Shown here: in pieces, positions 54,176-62,582 of the stretch | Layout: every line of letters begins with the position of its first letter | Position numbering within the stretch: the first letter of the stretch is position 1 | Assembly: GCF_000620705.1 (NCBI RefSeq) | Contig: NZ_KK211169.1 | Location: 221,125 to 285,124, forward strand | Length of the DNA: 64,000 nucleotides | Origin: Nocardioides sp. URHA0020 | GTDB taxonomy: Bacteria; Actinomycetota; Actinomycetes; Propionibacteriales; Nocardioidaceae | Direction: 5' to 3' | Position numbers and translations under genes: made by a program | The notes under the pieces: model-generated | Seen by the model: only the letters and a program-made list of their open reading frames with translations | The model's database searches: none | What the model was told of the DNA's origin: nothing

Positions 54176-54891
54176 GCACCCAGGCGGTCGCGGCGCCGGC
54201 GAGGCGGCCGCGCGCGCTCCTGCCCGACCTCGTGGTCCGTGGGATCGCGGGGGCCCTGGTGGTGACCAGTCTGGTCCTGCTCGGCACGCTCCTGGTGGCC
54301 GGCGAGCGCCCCACGTCGTACGCCGAGCTGCGCGCGGCGGTCGCGGCCGGCCGCGTGGACCGGGTCGACCTCGAGGGCGGACTCCACGGCGACGTCGAGG
54401 GGTTCGCCGGTGTCACGGTGCACTGGCGCGACGGCCTGGTGGGGCGGGTGACCACGGTGACCGAGGCGACCTCCCGCCGCGACGCCCGCGACGTCGGGGT
54501 GACGGAGCCCGTCGTCGTGGGGCGGGTGGACGAGCAGCTGAGGGCCCTCGACCCCGGCCTGCGGACGACCCGGTCCGGTCGCCAGTCGGACGGCGAGCTC
54601 GGCCCGTGGCGGGTGCCTGCGTGGATGGTCAGCGCGTCGATCGTGCTATTCGCCGGCGCCCTCGGGCTCCTGATCGTTGGTCGTGAGCCGTGGCGCGCCA
54701 CCCGGTGGGCGTGGTTCTGGCTGATCGGCGGGGTGCCGATCGTCGGAGCCCTGGCCTTCCTGCTGCTGGGCGGATCGACCGGCCTGATGTCTCCGGCCCG
54801 CCCGGAGCGTCGGCTGACCGGCGGCTGGTCCTTCCTGCTGACCGCGCTCCTGCACGGAGTGGGGGCCGCCGTGCTCGCCGCGCTCCTCTAG
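54172..54891 (+). CDS. Membrane protein of unknown function
   Basis: I do not recognise this 239-residue protein. A cytoplasmic N-terminus of about 20 residues leads to helix 1 (about 24-43); then a soluble, extracytoplasmic part of about 100 residues with SYAELRAAVAAGRVDRVDLEG, and three further helices near 150-166, 176-200 and 215-239. The YAELRAAV-x(6)-DRVDLEG segment is like the beginning of domains seen in FtsH N-termini, a weak likeness only. It overlaps the methyltransferase stop in ATGA and shares four bases with the convergent gene. Confidence 0.6.
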   Translation: MSTQAVAAPARRPRALLPDLVVRGIAGALVVTSLVLLGTLLVAGERPTSYAELRAAVAAGRVDRVDLEGGLHGDVEGFAGVTVHWRDGLVGRVTTVTEATSRRDARDVGVTEPVVVGRVDEQLRALDPGLRTTRSGRQSDGELGPWRVPAWMVSASIVLFAGALGLLIVGREPWRATRWAWFWLIGGVPIVGALAFLLLGGSTGLMSPARPERRLTGGWSFLLTALLHGVGAAVLAALL

Positions 54892-55559
54892 GGAGCGATC
54901 GGCAGGCCCAGCAGCGCGGCCGCCGCCGGGTCGGACGACTCCGTGCGGTGCCACAGCATCAGGAGCAGGTCGACGGCCTGTGCCCGCACCTCGACGACCG
55001 GCTCGGCGTCGCCGATGAGGACGACCTCGGCGCCCGGGAGGTCGGTGGCGAGCAGCCGCAGGGTGCCCGGCAGCGGCGCGGCGCGGCCCAGGCGCACCTG
55101 CCGGGGGTAGAACTCGGTCGCCACCTCGCGGACACCGTCCCAGGCCAGCGTCGGCTCGACGGTCCAGTGCTCCACCCGACCGGTCGCGCCGAGCAGGTCG
55201 CGGGTGTGCATGAGCGTCTCGTGGGTCTGGCGCCGCAGCCACCACCCGACGCTCTGCTCGGTGCCGAACGTCCACGCCGGTGCGCCGGGGTCCGTCGTAC
55301 GCAGCGTCGCCAGCAGGTCGTCCGCGTGGCGGCGGTACCACGCGAGGAGGTCGCCGGTCGCAGCCTCTGGCCGGCCGTCGGGGTTGCCCGCGAGCACGGC
55401 GTGCCGCGACCACTGGTGCACCCCGCCGAGGTGGTCGACCAGGTCGGCCACCGTCCAGCCCGGGCAGGACGGGACGGTGGCCGACGGGTCGGCGCCGCTG
55501 AGAGCGTCCGCGAAGCCGGTGGTCGCAGCGGCGAGCAGGTCGCTCCAGTCGTCGGTCAT
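54888..55559 (-). CDS. Mycothiol-dependent maleylpyruvate isomerase-like protein (DinB-type)
   Basis: This 223-residue protein has an N-terminal four-helix DinB-like domain with SCPGWTVADLVDHLGGVHQW near residues 31-50 and a second His motif, RRQTHETLMHTRDLLGA near 109-125. The three His residues should bind a metal. The TIGR03083/maleylpyruvate isomerase family uses mycothiol, a thiol of actinobacteria. Its C-terminal segment (VRAQAVDLLLMLWHR) is SCP2-like. The substrate is not known; no aromatic degradation genes lie near. Confidence 0.78.
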   Translation of the reverse strand: MTDDWSDLLAAATTGFADALSGADPSATVPSCPGWTVADLVDHLGGVHQWSRHAVLAGNPDGRPEAATGDLLAWYRRHADDLLATLRTTDPGAPAWTFGTEQSVGWWLRRQTHETLMHTRDLLGATGRVEHWTVEPTLAWDGVREVATEFYPRQVRLGRAAPLPGTLRLLATDLPGAEVVLIGDAEPVVEVRAQAVDLLLMLWHRTESSDPAAAALLGLPIAP

Positions 55560-55599
55560 GGCGGGAGTCTCCCAGCCGGGGCGGACCGGCGCCGGCCGG

Positions 55600-56946
55600 T
55601 CAGTCCACGGCGTCGACGTCCGGGATGCCGCTCTCCGGCGGGGCGTCCTCGGACTGACCGGAGTCGTCCTCGGCGATCTCGGCGTCGCCGATGTCGGTCG
55701 TCAGCACCTTGGTGAGGGGCTTGCCCTTGCCGTTCTCGAGGGTGACCAGCTCCATGCCGGAGATGCCGAGGTGGCTGTCCTCGCTGTAGCGGTACGGCGC
55801 CAGGTTGGGGCCCTCCAGGGAGGAGCCGGCCTCCTCGAGGGCCTCGACGAGGCCCTCCCGGGTCAGGTCCTTGCCGGCTGCCTGGAGCGCCTGCACGAAG
55901 GTGTAGGCCCAGGACATCCCGTAGATCCGGTAGTTGGTGAGCTCGCCCTGCCCGCCGTTGGCGTCCCACACCTTCTGCCACAGCTGCACCCAGGCGTTGT
56001 CGGGTGCGTCGATGCCGGGGATGTACTCCGACGTCATCACGCCGTTGAGCGCCGAGGCGTCGCCGGGGACCTTGCCCTCGGAGAACTTCTCGAGCAGCCC
56101 ACCGACCAGGGCGGGGTCGGAGCCCACGTTGGAGACGTACCAGTCCGGCTTGAAGCCCAGCTTGAGCGAGGTCAGCTGCGCCAGAGCGGTGTACGACGGG
56201 GTGGTGAACGCCAGCACCAGGTCGGCCTTGCTCGCCTGGAGTGCCGCGACCTGGGGGCCGACGTCGGTGTTGCCCGAGGTGTAGCGCTGCGTCCCGACGA
56301 TCTGGTCGTCGAGGAACTGGCGCACCCCCTTCTCGGCGTCCTCGCCGAAGTCGTCGTCCTGCAGGAAGAGCCCGACCTTCGCGTCGGGCATGTTCTTCGC
56401 GACGTACTGCCCGATGATCTTGCCCTCGATCTCGTAGTCGGGCTGCCAGCCGAAGGTCATCGGACGCGCTTCGGGGTCGTCACCCCACCCGAGCGAGCCG
56501 GAGGACACGAAGAGGTCGGGCACCTTCTCGTCGTTGAGGAAGTCCACGACGGCGCTGTGGGTGGGCGTGCCGAGGGAGCCGACGGTCGCGAAGACCTTGT
56601 CCTTGAGCACCAGCTCGTTGGTCAGGCTGCTGGTCTTCGTCGGGTCGTAGCCGTCGTCCTTGACGGTGAAGTCGATCGTGCGGCCGTTGACCCCGCCGGC
56701 GGCGTTGACGAAGTCGAAGTAGGCCTTGGCGCCGGTGGGGATCTCGCTGTAGCCGGGTGCGGCCACGCCGGTCAGCGGGAACGTGCCGCCGATCGCGATG
56801 GAGTCATCGGTCACGCCGACCTCCGCGGCACCCCCACCGCCGTCGCTGTCGTCGTCGTCGCGTCCGCCGGCGCCGCACGCGGCGACCAGCATCAGCGAGG
56901 TGAGGATGCTGGCCGCTCCGGCCAGCCTCCTGCGTCGTGGGTTCAT
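55600..56946 (-). CDS. Branched-chain amino acid-type ABC substrate-binding lipoprotein
   Basis: This 448-residue binding protein (Peripla_BP_6, LivK-type) has a lipoprotein signal with VAAC at 21-24, so Cys24 is lipidated. An Asp- and Gly-rich linker follows, then the Leu/Ile/Val-binding fold (IAIGGTFPLTGVAAPGYSEI near 50-69). The tail is acidic. It is the last gene of a five-gene operon. The ligand could be an amino acid, a urea or amide, or an aromatic acid, as the family is broad. ATG 56946 overlaps the upstream stop by one base. Confidence 0.85.
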   Translation of the reverse strand: MNPRRRRLAGAASILTSLMLVAACGAGGRDDDDSDGGGGAAEVGVTDDSIAIGGTFPLTGVAAPGYSEIPTGAKAYFDFVNAAGGVNGRTIDFTVKDDGYDPTKTSSLTNELVLKDKVFATVGSLGTPTHSAVVDFLNDEKVPDLFVSSGSLGWGDDPEARPMTFGWQPDYEIEGKIIGQYVAKNMPDAKVGLFLQDDDFGEDAEKGVRQFLDDQIVGTQRYTSGNTDVGPQVAALQASKADLVLAFTTPSYTALAQLTSLKLGFKPDWYVSNVGSDPALVGGLLEKFSEGKVPGDASALNGVMTSEYIPGIDAPDNAWVQLWQKVWDANGGQGELTNYRIYGMSWAYTFVQALQAAGKDLTREGLVEALEEAGSSLEGPNLAPYRYSEDSHLGISGMELVTLENGKGKPLTKVLTTDIGDAEIAEDDSGQSEDAPPESGIPDVDAVD

Positions 56947-57989
56947 CACGTTGCTCCCTTCGAGGTGGTGGTCGCGCGCAGCCGGTGCCACGCGAGACGG
57001 AGGCTGCCGACGAGGCCAGCGGGTGCGAGCAGGACGACCGCGACGAGCACCAGCCCGTAGACGAGGGGTGCGAGCTCCGCGGCCCGGATGTCGTCGAGGC
57101 CGGCGGAGACCCCGGCGTCGGTGATGACCTGGGGCAAGAAGGTGAGCAGCGCCGCGCCGACGAGGGCACCGCTCAGCGTGCCGAGACCGCCCAGGACGAC
57201 GGCGGTGAGCAGCATCAGGCTCAGCGTGAGGGAGTAGCCGCTCGGTGCGGCCAGCCGCACGGACACCGCCATCACGAAGCCGGCTGCTCCGGCGGCGGCC
57301 GCGCTGACCACGAACGCCGAGACCCGGGCCCGGCCGAGCGCGATGCCGGCGACCTCGGCGGCCACCTCGTCGTCGCGCACGGCGCGCCAGCGCCGACCCA
57401 CCCGGCCGCGGGAGAGGTGGGCGAGCCCGACGTACGTGACGACCAGGACGAACCAGCCGAGGAAGGCGACGTACGTGCTGGGGGTGAGGTCCTGCCCGGT
57501 GACGAAGTACGCCGCGTCGAGCAGCCAACCGGGCGGGTCGGGGACCCGCACCCGCAGGCCCTGCTCACCGCCGAGGGTGTCTCCGAAGTAGAGAGCGATG
57601 CCCGGCACCGCCACCGCGAGGGCGAGGGTCGCGCCGGCGAGGTAGGGCCCGTGCAGGCGGGCGGCGGCCACCCCGATCGCGGCGCCCACGACGAGGGTCA
57701 CCACCGTCGCGACGACCAGGACGGCGAGCAGGGGCAGGGTCGGCTCGTCGTCCTGGAGCAGCAGCGCGGTGGTGTAGGCGCCGATGGCCATCAGGGCGCC
57801 GTGCCCCAGCGAGATCTGGCCGTTGAGACCGGTGAGCACGGTGAGCCCGCCGGCGGCGATGCCGAGGTAGGCCATCTGGGTGAGCTGGACGGCACGGAAG
57901 TCGTCGACACCGGTCAGCACGACGATGATCACCACCGCGCCGAGCAGGGCCAGGACGAGGGGCTGCCCGAGAAGGCGTCGCATGCTCAC
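56946..57989 (-). CDS. Branched-chain-type ABC permease, LivM family
   Basis: This 347-residue permease has about ten hydrophobic helices. GLTVLTGLNGQISLGHGALMAIGAY near residues 48-72 is a LivM signature, and VRDDEVAAEVAGIALGRARVSAFVVSA near 208-234 is the ATPase-coupling loop. GTG 57989 starts within the stop of the livH-type gene (GTGA). No extra domain is present. Confidence 0.9.
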   Translation of the reverse strand: MSMRRLLGQPLVLALLGAVVIIVVLTGVDDFRAVQLTQMAYLGIAAGGLTVLTGLNGQISLGHGALMAIGAYTTALLLQDDEPTLPLLAVLVVATVVTLVVGAAIGVAAARLHGPYLAGATLALAVAVPGIALYFGDTLGGEQGLRVRVPDPPGWLLDAAYFVTGQDLTPSTYVAFLGWFVLVVTYVGLAHLSRGRVGRRWRAVRDDEVAAEVAGIALGRARVSAFVVSAAAAGAAGFVMAVSVRLAAPSGYSLTLSLMLLTAVVLGGLGTLSGALVGAALLTFLPQVITDAGVSAGLDDIRAAELAPLVYGLVLVAVVLLAPAGLVGSLRLAWHRLRATTTSKGAT

Positions 57990-58864
57990 ACACGCCGTTC
58001 GCGGGCCTGGGAGAAGAGTCCTTGCGGGCGCAGCAGGAGCACCGCCATCAGGATGGCCAGGGCGGCGAGGGCGACCAGCTGCGAGCCGACGTACCCCGAG
58101 ACCAGGCTCAACGACAGCCCGAGCAGCAGGCCGCCGACGACCGCGCCCGCGGGGCTGTCGAGGCCGCCGAGCACCGCTGCGACGAACCCGTAGACGACGA
58201 CGGCGTCCATGTAGCCCGGGTGGACGAGGCTGCCGCCGGCGATCAGGAGCCCGGCGAGCGAGCCGACCAGCGAGGCCAGCGCCCAGCCGAGGGTGAGCAT
58301 CCGGCCGACGCGGACGCCGAGCAGGCGGGCCACCTCCTGGTTGAACGCCGCCGCCCGCATCCGCAGGCCGAGGTCGGTGAAGCGGAAGAGCAGCACCAGC
58401 AGGCCCATCACCACGAGCACTGCGACGATCGTGAAGATGCCGAAGCCGGTGAGCGCGATCGTCGTGTCGCCGACCTCGATCCCGCGGATGCCGAAGGCGG
58501 CCGGGAAGGACCGGTAGCGGTTGCCGAAGACCACGGCGGCCAGCGCGTGCAGCACGATGAAGAGACCCAGGGTGAGGATCACGGCGTTGATCTCGGCCTT
58601 GCCCTCGACCGGACGGATCAGCACGCGTTCGACGACGGCACCGAGGACCAGTCCGGCGACCAGGGCGGCCGCGAAGCCGAGCCAGTACGAGTGGCCGCCC
58701 TCGATGATCCGCAGCGCGACGAACGTCGTGACCATCGCCATCGGTGCCTGGGCGAAGTTGACGATCCGGGTGGAGCGCCAGATCAGCACCAGGGCCAGGG
58801 CGAACGCGGCGTAGACCATGCCGAGCGTCAGGCCACCCAGGAGCGTGTTGACGAGCTGCTGCAC
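57986..58864 (-). CDS. Branched-chain-type ABC permease, LivH family
   Basis: This 292-residue permease begins LVNTLLGGLTLGMVYAAFALALVLIWRSTRIVNFAQAPMAM, typical of LivH; the coupling region is NQEVARLLGVRVGRMLTLGWALASLVGSLAG near 178-208. It pairs with the LivM-type protein to form the channel. It lies 15 bases after the livF-type gene. Confidence 0.9.
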   Translation of the reverse strand: MQQLVNTLLGGLTLGMVYAAFALALVLIWRSTRIVNFAQAPMAMVTTFVALRIIEGGHSYWLGFAAALVAGLVLGAVVERVLIRPVEGKAEINAVILTLGLFIVLHALAAVVFGNRYRSFPAAFGIRGIEVGDTTIALTGFGIFTIVAVLVVMGLLVLLFRFTDLGLRMRAAAFNQEVARLLGVRVGRMLTLGWALASLVGSLAGLLIAGGSLVHPGYMDAVVVYGFVAAVLGGLDSPAGAVVGGLLLGLSLSLVSGYVGSQLVALAALAILMAVLLLRPQGLFSQARERRV

Positions 58865-58879
58865 GTGCGTTCCTTCCGG

Positions 58880-59584
58880 TCAGAAGCCCAGGTAGGCGTG
58901 GCGGAGCTGGTCGTCGCCGGCCAGCACGTCGGCACGCTCGTCGACGACGACCCGGCCGAGGCTGAGCACGACGCCGCGGTGGGCGATGGACAGGGCGCTG
59001 CGAGCGTTCTGCTCCACGAGCAGGACCGTCAGGCCCTGCTCGACGACCAGCGACTGCAGGAGCTCGAAGAGCTGGGCCACGATCCGCGGCGCAAGGCCGA
59101 GGGACGGCTCGTCGAGGAGCAGCACGGTCGGCTCGGCCATCAGGGCCCGGCCGAGCACCAGCATCTGGCGCTCACCGCCCGAGAGGACGTGCGCGAGCGC
59201 GGCCCGTCGGTCGGCCAGCGCCGGGAACAGCTCGTAGATGCGCTCCAGCTCCTCGGGCCGCACCCGGCCACCACGGCCGAGGCCGCCGAGTCGGAGGTTC
59301 TCCTCGACGGTCAGCTCGGTGATGACGCCGCGCCCCTCGGGCACGTGGGCGATGCCGAGACCGGGCATCAGCTCGGGCGCGGTGCGGGTGAGCTCGCGGC
59401 CGTCGTACGACGCGCTGCCGCTCTGGGCCCGCACCAGTCCGGTGATGGTGCGCAGTAGGGTCGTCTTGCCGGCGCCGTTGGCGCCGAGCACGGCGGTGAC
59501 CTCGCCGCGTGGCGCGGTGAAGGTGACCTCCTGCAGGGCGCGGACCGCGCCGTACGACGTGGAGAGCTCGCGGACCTCGAGCAC
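58880..59584 (-). CDS. Branched-chain-type ABC ATPase, LivF family
   Basis: This 234-residue ATPase has Walker A GANGAGKT at 34-41, the signature LSGGERQM near 133-140 and Walker B VLLLDEPSLGLAP. The N-terminal LEVRELSTSYGAVRAL and the length match LivF. It starts one base after the livG-type stop and is cytoplasmic. Confidence 0.92.
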   Translation of the reverse strand: MLEVRELSTSYGAVRALQEVTFTAPRGEVTAVLGANGAGKTTLLRTITGLVRAQSGSASYDGRELTRTAPELMPGLGIAHVPEGRGVITELTVEENLRLGGLGRGGRVRPEELERIYELFPALADRRAALAHVLSGGERQMLVLGRALMAEPTVLLLDEPSLGLAPRIVAQLFELLQSLVVEQGLTVLLVEQNARSALSIAHRGVVLSLGRVVVDERADVLAGDDQLRHAYLGF

Positions 59585-59585
59585 G

Positions 59586-60374
59586 TCAGGCCTCCGGGGT
59601 GGCGTCGACGGCGTTGCCGAGGTAGGCGGCCTGCACGGCGGGGTCGTCGCGCACCTCGGCGGGACTGCCGGTCGCGATGACCCGGCCGAAGTCGAGGACG
59701 ACGAGGTCGTCGCACACCGACATCACCAGGTCCATGTGGTGCTCGACGAGCATCACCGCCATCCGGTCCGTCAGGCCGCGCAGCAGCGAGCCGAGGTCGG
59801 CCATCTCGGCGTCGGAGAGCCCGCTCGCGGGCTCGTCGAGCAGCAGCAGCTCGGGCTCGGAGACCAGGGCCCGGGCCAGCGCGACCTTCTTGCGCACGGC
59901 GTACGGCAGGCTCGCGGGATAGCGGTCGGCGTACGACGCGACGCCGAGCTCGTCGAGCGCGGCCAGCGCCCGGCCGCGGAGGCGGGCCTCGTCACGGCTC
60001 GCTCGGGGCAGGGACAGCAGGGCCGACCAGAAGCCGGAGGTCGCGTCGTGGTCGGCGCCGACCAGGACGTTGTCGAGGACCGTCATCCGGTCGAACAGGC
60101 CCAGCCCCTGCAGCGTGCGGGAGATGCGGAGCCCGGCGAGGTCGTGGGGTCGCAGCCGCTGCAGCTCCCGGCCGCGCCAGGACAGGGTGCCCGCGTCGGG
60201 CACGACGAACCCGCAGGCGACGTTGAAGAGCGTCGTCTTGCCGGCGCCGTTGGGGCCGATGACGCCGAGGACCTCGTGCGGGCGGGCCTCGAGGGAGACA
60301 CCGGACAGGGCGGTGAGCCCACCGAACGTGACGGTGACGTCGTGCATCGCGAGGCCGGGACGGGCTGCGCTCAT
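59586..60374 (-). CDS. Branched-chain-type ABC ATPase, LivG family
   Basis: This 262-residue ATPase is the first gene of the operon. Walker A is GPNGAGKT at 40-47 and Walker B LLLLDE at 178-183, with the LivG-type C-terminal tail. The usual signature LPYGxQ is LPYAVRKK here, with Ala161 in place of the Gly. A fair site, GAGGAGG, precedes ATG 60374. Divergent from the PucR regulator, 157 bases away, which probably controls the operon. Confidence 0.9.
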   Translation of the reverse strand: MSAARPGLAMHDVTVTFGGLTALSGVSLEARPHEVLGVIGPNGAGKTTLFNVACGFVVPDAGTLSWRGRELQRLRPHDLAGLRISRTLQGLGLFDRMTVLDNVLVGADHDATSGFWSALLSLPRASRDEARLRGRALAALDELGVASYADRYPASLPYAVRKKVALARALVSEPELLLLDEPASGLSDAEMADLGSLLRGLTDRMAVMLVEHHMDLVMSVCDDLVVLDFGRVIATGSPAEVRDDPAVQAAYLGNAVDATPEA

Positions 60375-60531
60375 CGGCGTACCTCCTCACGGCCCGGACT
60401 GTGACGGGCACCACCTTGGTCGGAGCGCACAGGTTCCGCACTGGGCGGCGGGCACAGCAGGTGTCGGGCTGAGCGCCACGTTTCGCCGCGGACGGTGGCG
60501 TTCTTTGTGCTCCGAGTGCGAAGGTGCCTGC

Positions 60532-61737
60532 ATGCGTCCGTTCTCCGGGGAGGTGACGCCTGCCCTCGATGCCCAGGTGGCCGAGGCCTGGATGTCCGTG
60601 CTGGGCCAGGCCGACGCGATCGCGGACGACATCTGCCTCTCGCTGCTGGAGAAGGACGTGGAGGTCTACGAGCGCACCGGTCCGGAGTTCCAGGTCGACG
60701 TGCGCTCGAGCACCCGCGACCACATCCGCCGGGGCATCGAGGCGATGGCCGGGGTCGACAACGCGACCCACGGCACCGCCGAGCTGTGGCGGGAGACCGG
60801 GCGGCGGCGGGCGCGCCAGGGCATCCCGATGGAGATGGTGCTCAACGCCTACACGCTCGGGACGCGCGTGCTGTGGGAGGCACTGCTGGCCCAGGGTGCG
60901 CGCGACAACATCGAGGAGCAGGTGCTGCTGGTCGCCGGCCAGCAGGTCTGGTCGGCGCTCGACGTGCAGAACGCGGTCTTCATCGAGGCCTACCGGCGCG
61001 AGAGCGTGCGCCTGCACCGGCGCGACCTGCAACGACAGCAGAGCACGCTGGACGCGCTCGTCGAGGGGCGCGGCGCCGACCCGGGCTTCGCCCAGGAGGC
61101 GCGCGACGCGCTCGGCATCGGTGCCGAGATGGCGGTCGCGTGCGTCGTCGCGCCGTACGACGGCTCGCTCGACGAGCCGCTGATCGCGCCCACCGACCCG
61201 CTCGAGCGCATCGGGATCATCTCGCACTGGCACGTCCGCGGCGGCGTGTCCTTCGGCCTGCTGGCCGGCGAGCTGCCGCGCGACTGCGGGCTCGTCGACC
61301 TGCTTCTCCCGCTTGCCAGGGGCCGGGTCGCCGTCGCGTCGGCGCCCGAGGGAGTGGCCGGCTTCGCCACGGCCTTCCAGCTGGCGGCCCGCGCGACCGA
61401 CACCGTCGCGGTCGGCGAGCCGTGCGTCGTCGCGGTCAGCCAGCGACTGCCCGAGGTGCTCCTGGCCGGCAGTCCCGAGGTCGCGGCCCTGGTGCTGCGC
61501 GAGACCCTCGCCCCGATCCTCGCCCAACCGCCGCACGTCGCCGAGACCCTGCGCCAGACCCTCGCCGCGCTGCTCGAGCACGACGGCTCCGCCAAGCACG
61601 CCGCCGAGGCCCTCTACTGCCACCGCAACACCGTGATCTACCGGGCCAAGCAGATCGAGGAGCTCACCGGACGCTCGCTGTCAGACCCGCGCGACAAGCT
61701 GCTGCTGAGCCTGGGGCTCCTCGCGCAGGGCCGCTGA
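60532..61737 (+). CDS. PucR/CdaR family transcriptional regulator
   Basis: A 401-residue regulator. The N-terminal two thirds (helical, RsbRD-like, and then a GGDEF-like degenerate domain) senses a metabolite, and the C-terminus (about 350-385) holds the PucR-type helix-turn-helix HAAEALYCHRNTVIYRAKQIEELTG. Members control purine, glycerate, amino acid or polyketide genes. The gene is divergent from the liv-type operon and is the likely regulator of it. ATG 60532 is preceded by GAAGG. Confidence 0.83.
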   Translation: MRPFSGEVTPALDAQVAEAWMSVLGQADAIADDICLSLLEKDVEVYERTGPEFQVDVRSSTRDHIRRGIEAMAGVDNATHGTAELWRETGRRRARQGIPMEMVLNAYTLGTRVLWEALLAQGARDNIEEQVLLVAGQQVWSALDVQNAVFIEAYRRESVRLHRRDLQRQQSTLDALVEGRGADPGFAQEARDALGIGAEMAVACVVAPYDGSLDEPLIAPTDPLERIGIISHWHVRGGVSFGLLAGELPRDCGLVDLLLPLARGRVAVASAPEGVAGFATAFQLAARATDTVAVGEPCVVAVSQRLPEVLLAGSPEVAALVLRETLAPILAQPPHVAETLRQTLAALLEHDGSAKHAAEALYCHRNTVIYRAKQIEELTGRSLSDPRDKLLLSLGLLAQGR

Positions 61738-61745
61738 GCGTCCGA

Positions 61746-62480
61746 TCACCAGGGCTGGATGCCGGTCTCGTCGCGGAAGGTGCCCGTCGGCCCCCCGTCG
61801 GGAAGGGTCGCGAGCTCGAGGAAGATCGCGGCACCCTGCTCCGGCGTACGCGTGCCCTGGTGGCCGTTGAGGTCGGTCGCGACGTAGCCGGGGCAGCCGG
61901 CGTTGACCAGGACGTTGGTGCCGGCGAGCTCCTTCGCGTACTGGATGGTGATGGCGTTGAGGTAGGACTTCGTCGGCGAGTACGCCGCCGAGATCGGGCC
62001 GACGGCGTCGTCCTGGGCGGTCTGGAGGGTGAGGGAGCCGACCGTGCTCGAGACGTTGACGATGCGCGGCGACGCCGTACGGCGCAGCAGCGGCAGCATC
62101 GCGTTGGTGACCCGGATGACGCCGACGACGTTGGTGTCGACGACGGCGAGGATCTGCTCCGCGCTGACCTCGGTCGGGGCCTGCGGCATCCCACCGGTGA
62201 TCGCGGCGTTGTTGACGAGGACGTCGAGGCCGCCCTGCTCCTCGAGCTGGGCCGCTGCCGCGGCGACGCTGGCGTCGTCGGTCACGTCGAGGGGCACGCC
62301 GAACACGTCGAGGCCGTCGGCCTGGAGCTTGGCCACCGCCTCCTCGCGCCGACCCGCGTCGCGGGCGCCGACGCCGACGCGGAACCCCCGTCGGGCCAGA
62401 CCCGCGGCGATCTCGTAGCCGATGCCCTTGTTGGCGCCGGTGACCAGTGCTGTCTTCTTCTCGGTGCTGGTGTCTGTCAT
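61746..62480 (-). CDS. Short-chain dehydrogenase/reductase (SDR)
   Basis: This 244-residue NAD(P)-dependent oxidoreductase has the cofactor motif TGANKGIG at 14-21, NNAA at 90-93, VSS near 143-145 and the active-site Tyr167-x3-Lys171 (YSPTK). The basic residue in the Gly-rich loop, Lys18, and Arg40 favour NADPH. It resembles classical carbonyl reductase-like SDRs of actinobacteria and plants. It is divergent from the LysR gene, which probably regulates it. CAGGAT six bases before ATG 62480 suggests a leaderless message. Confidence 0.87.
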   Translation of the reverse strand: MTDTSTEKKTALVTGANKGIGYEIAAGLARRGFRVGVGARDAGRREEAVAKLQADGLDVFGVPLDVTDDASVAAAAAQLEEQGGLDVLVNNAAITGGMPQAPTEVSAEQILAVVDTNVVGVIRVTNAMLPLLRRTASPRIVNVSSTVGSLTLQTAQDDAVGPISAAYSPTKSYLNAITIQYAKELAGTNVLVNAGCPGYVATDLNGHQGTRTPEQGAAIFLELATLPDGGPTGTFRDETGIQPW

Positions 62481-62486
62481 GCCTCG

Positions 62487-62492
62487 ATCCTG
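62487..62492 (-). promoter_or_regulatory. Probable leaderless -10 box of the SDR gene
   Basis: CAGGAT on the reverse strand ends six bases before ATG 62480, the same box and spacing as at 636-641 and 27882-27887. Confidence 0.45.
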
Positions 62493-62536
62493 GTTCGCAC
62501 GCCCGCTGCGTTCCAAGACCGATCGGGTCGGGGTCG

Positions 62537-62551
62537 ATACCGCGGCGGTAT
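62537..62551. promoter_or_regulatory. LysR-type binding site (T-N11-A)
   Basis: ATACCGC (62537-62543) and GCGGTAT (62545-62551) form a perfect inverted repeat around one base, fitting T-N11-A (T62538 to A62550). It lies between the SDR and lysR-type genes, as expected of an autoregulatory and target site. Confidence 0.7.
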
Positions 62552-62569
62552 GGGGCCAGGTCACCGGCG

Positions 62570-62575
62570 TAGTCT
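62570..62575 (+). promoter_or_regulatory. Probable leaderless -10 box of the LysR gene
   Basis: TAGTCT fits TANNNT and ends seven bases before GTG 62583. The T-N11-A site lies about 18-32 bases upstream, so the regulator could repress its own promoter. Confidence 0.5.
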
Positions 62576-62582
62576 CGACCAG

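Noticed and set aside
60375..60531. Palindromic PucR operator between the liv operon and its regulator
   Set aside because: CGGAGCGCAC and GTGCTCCG are only imperfectly related and 80 bases apart; I could not support a clear site.
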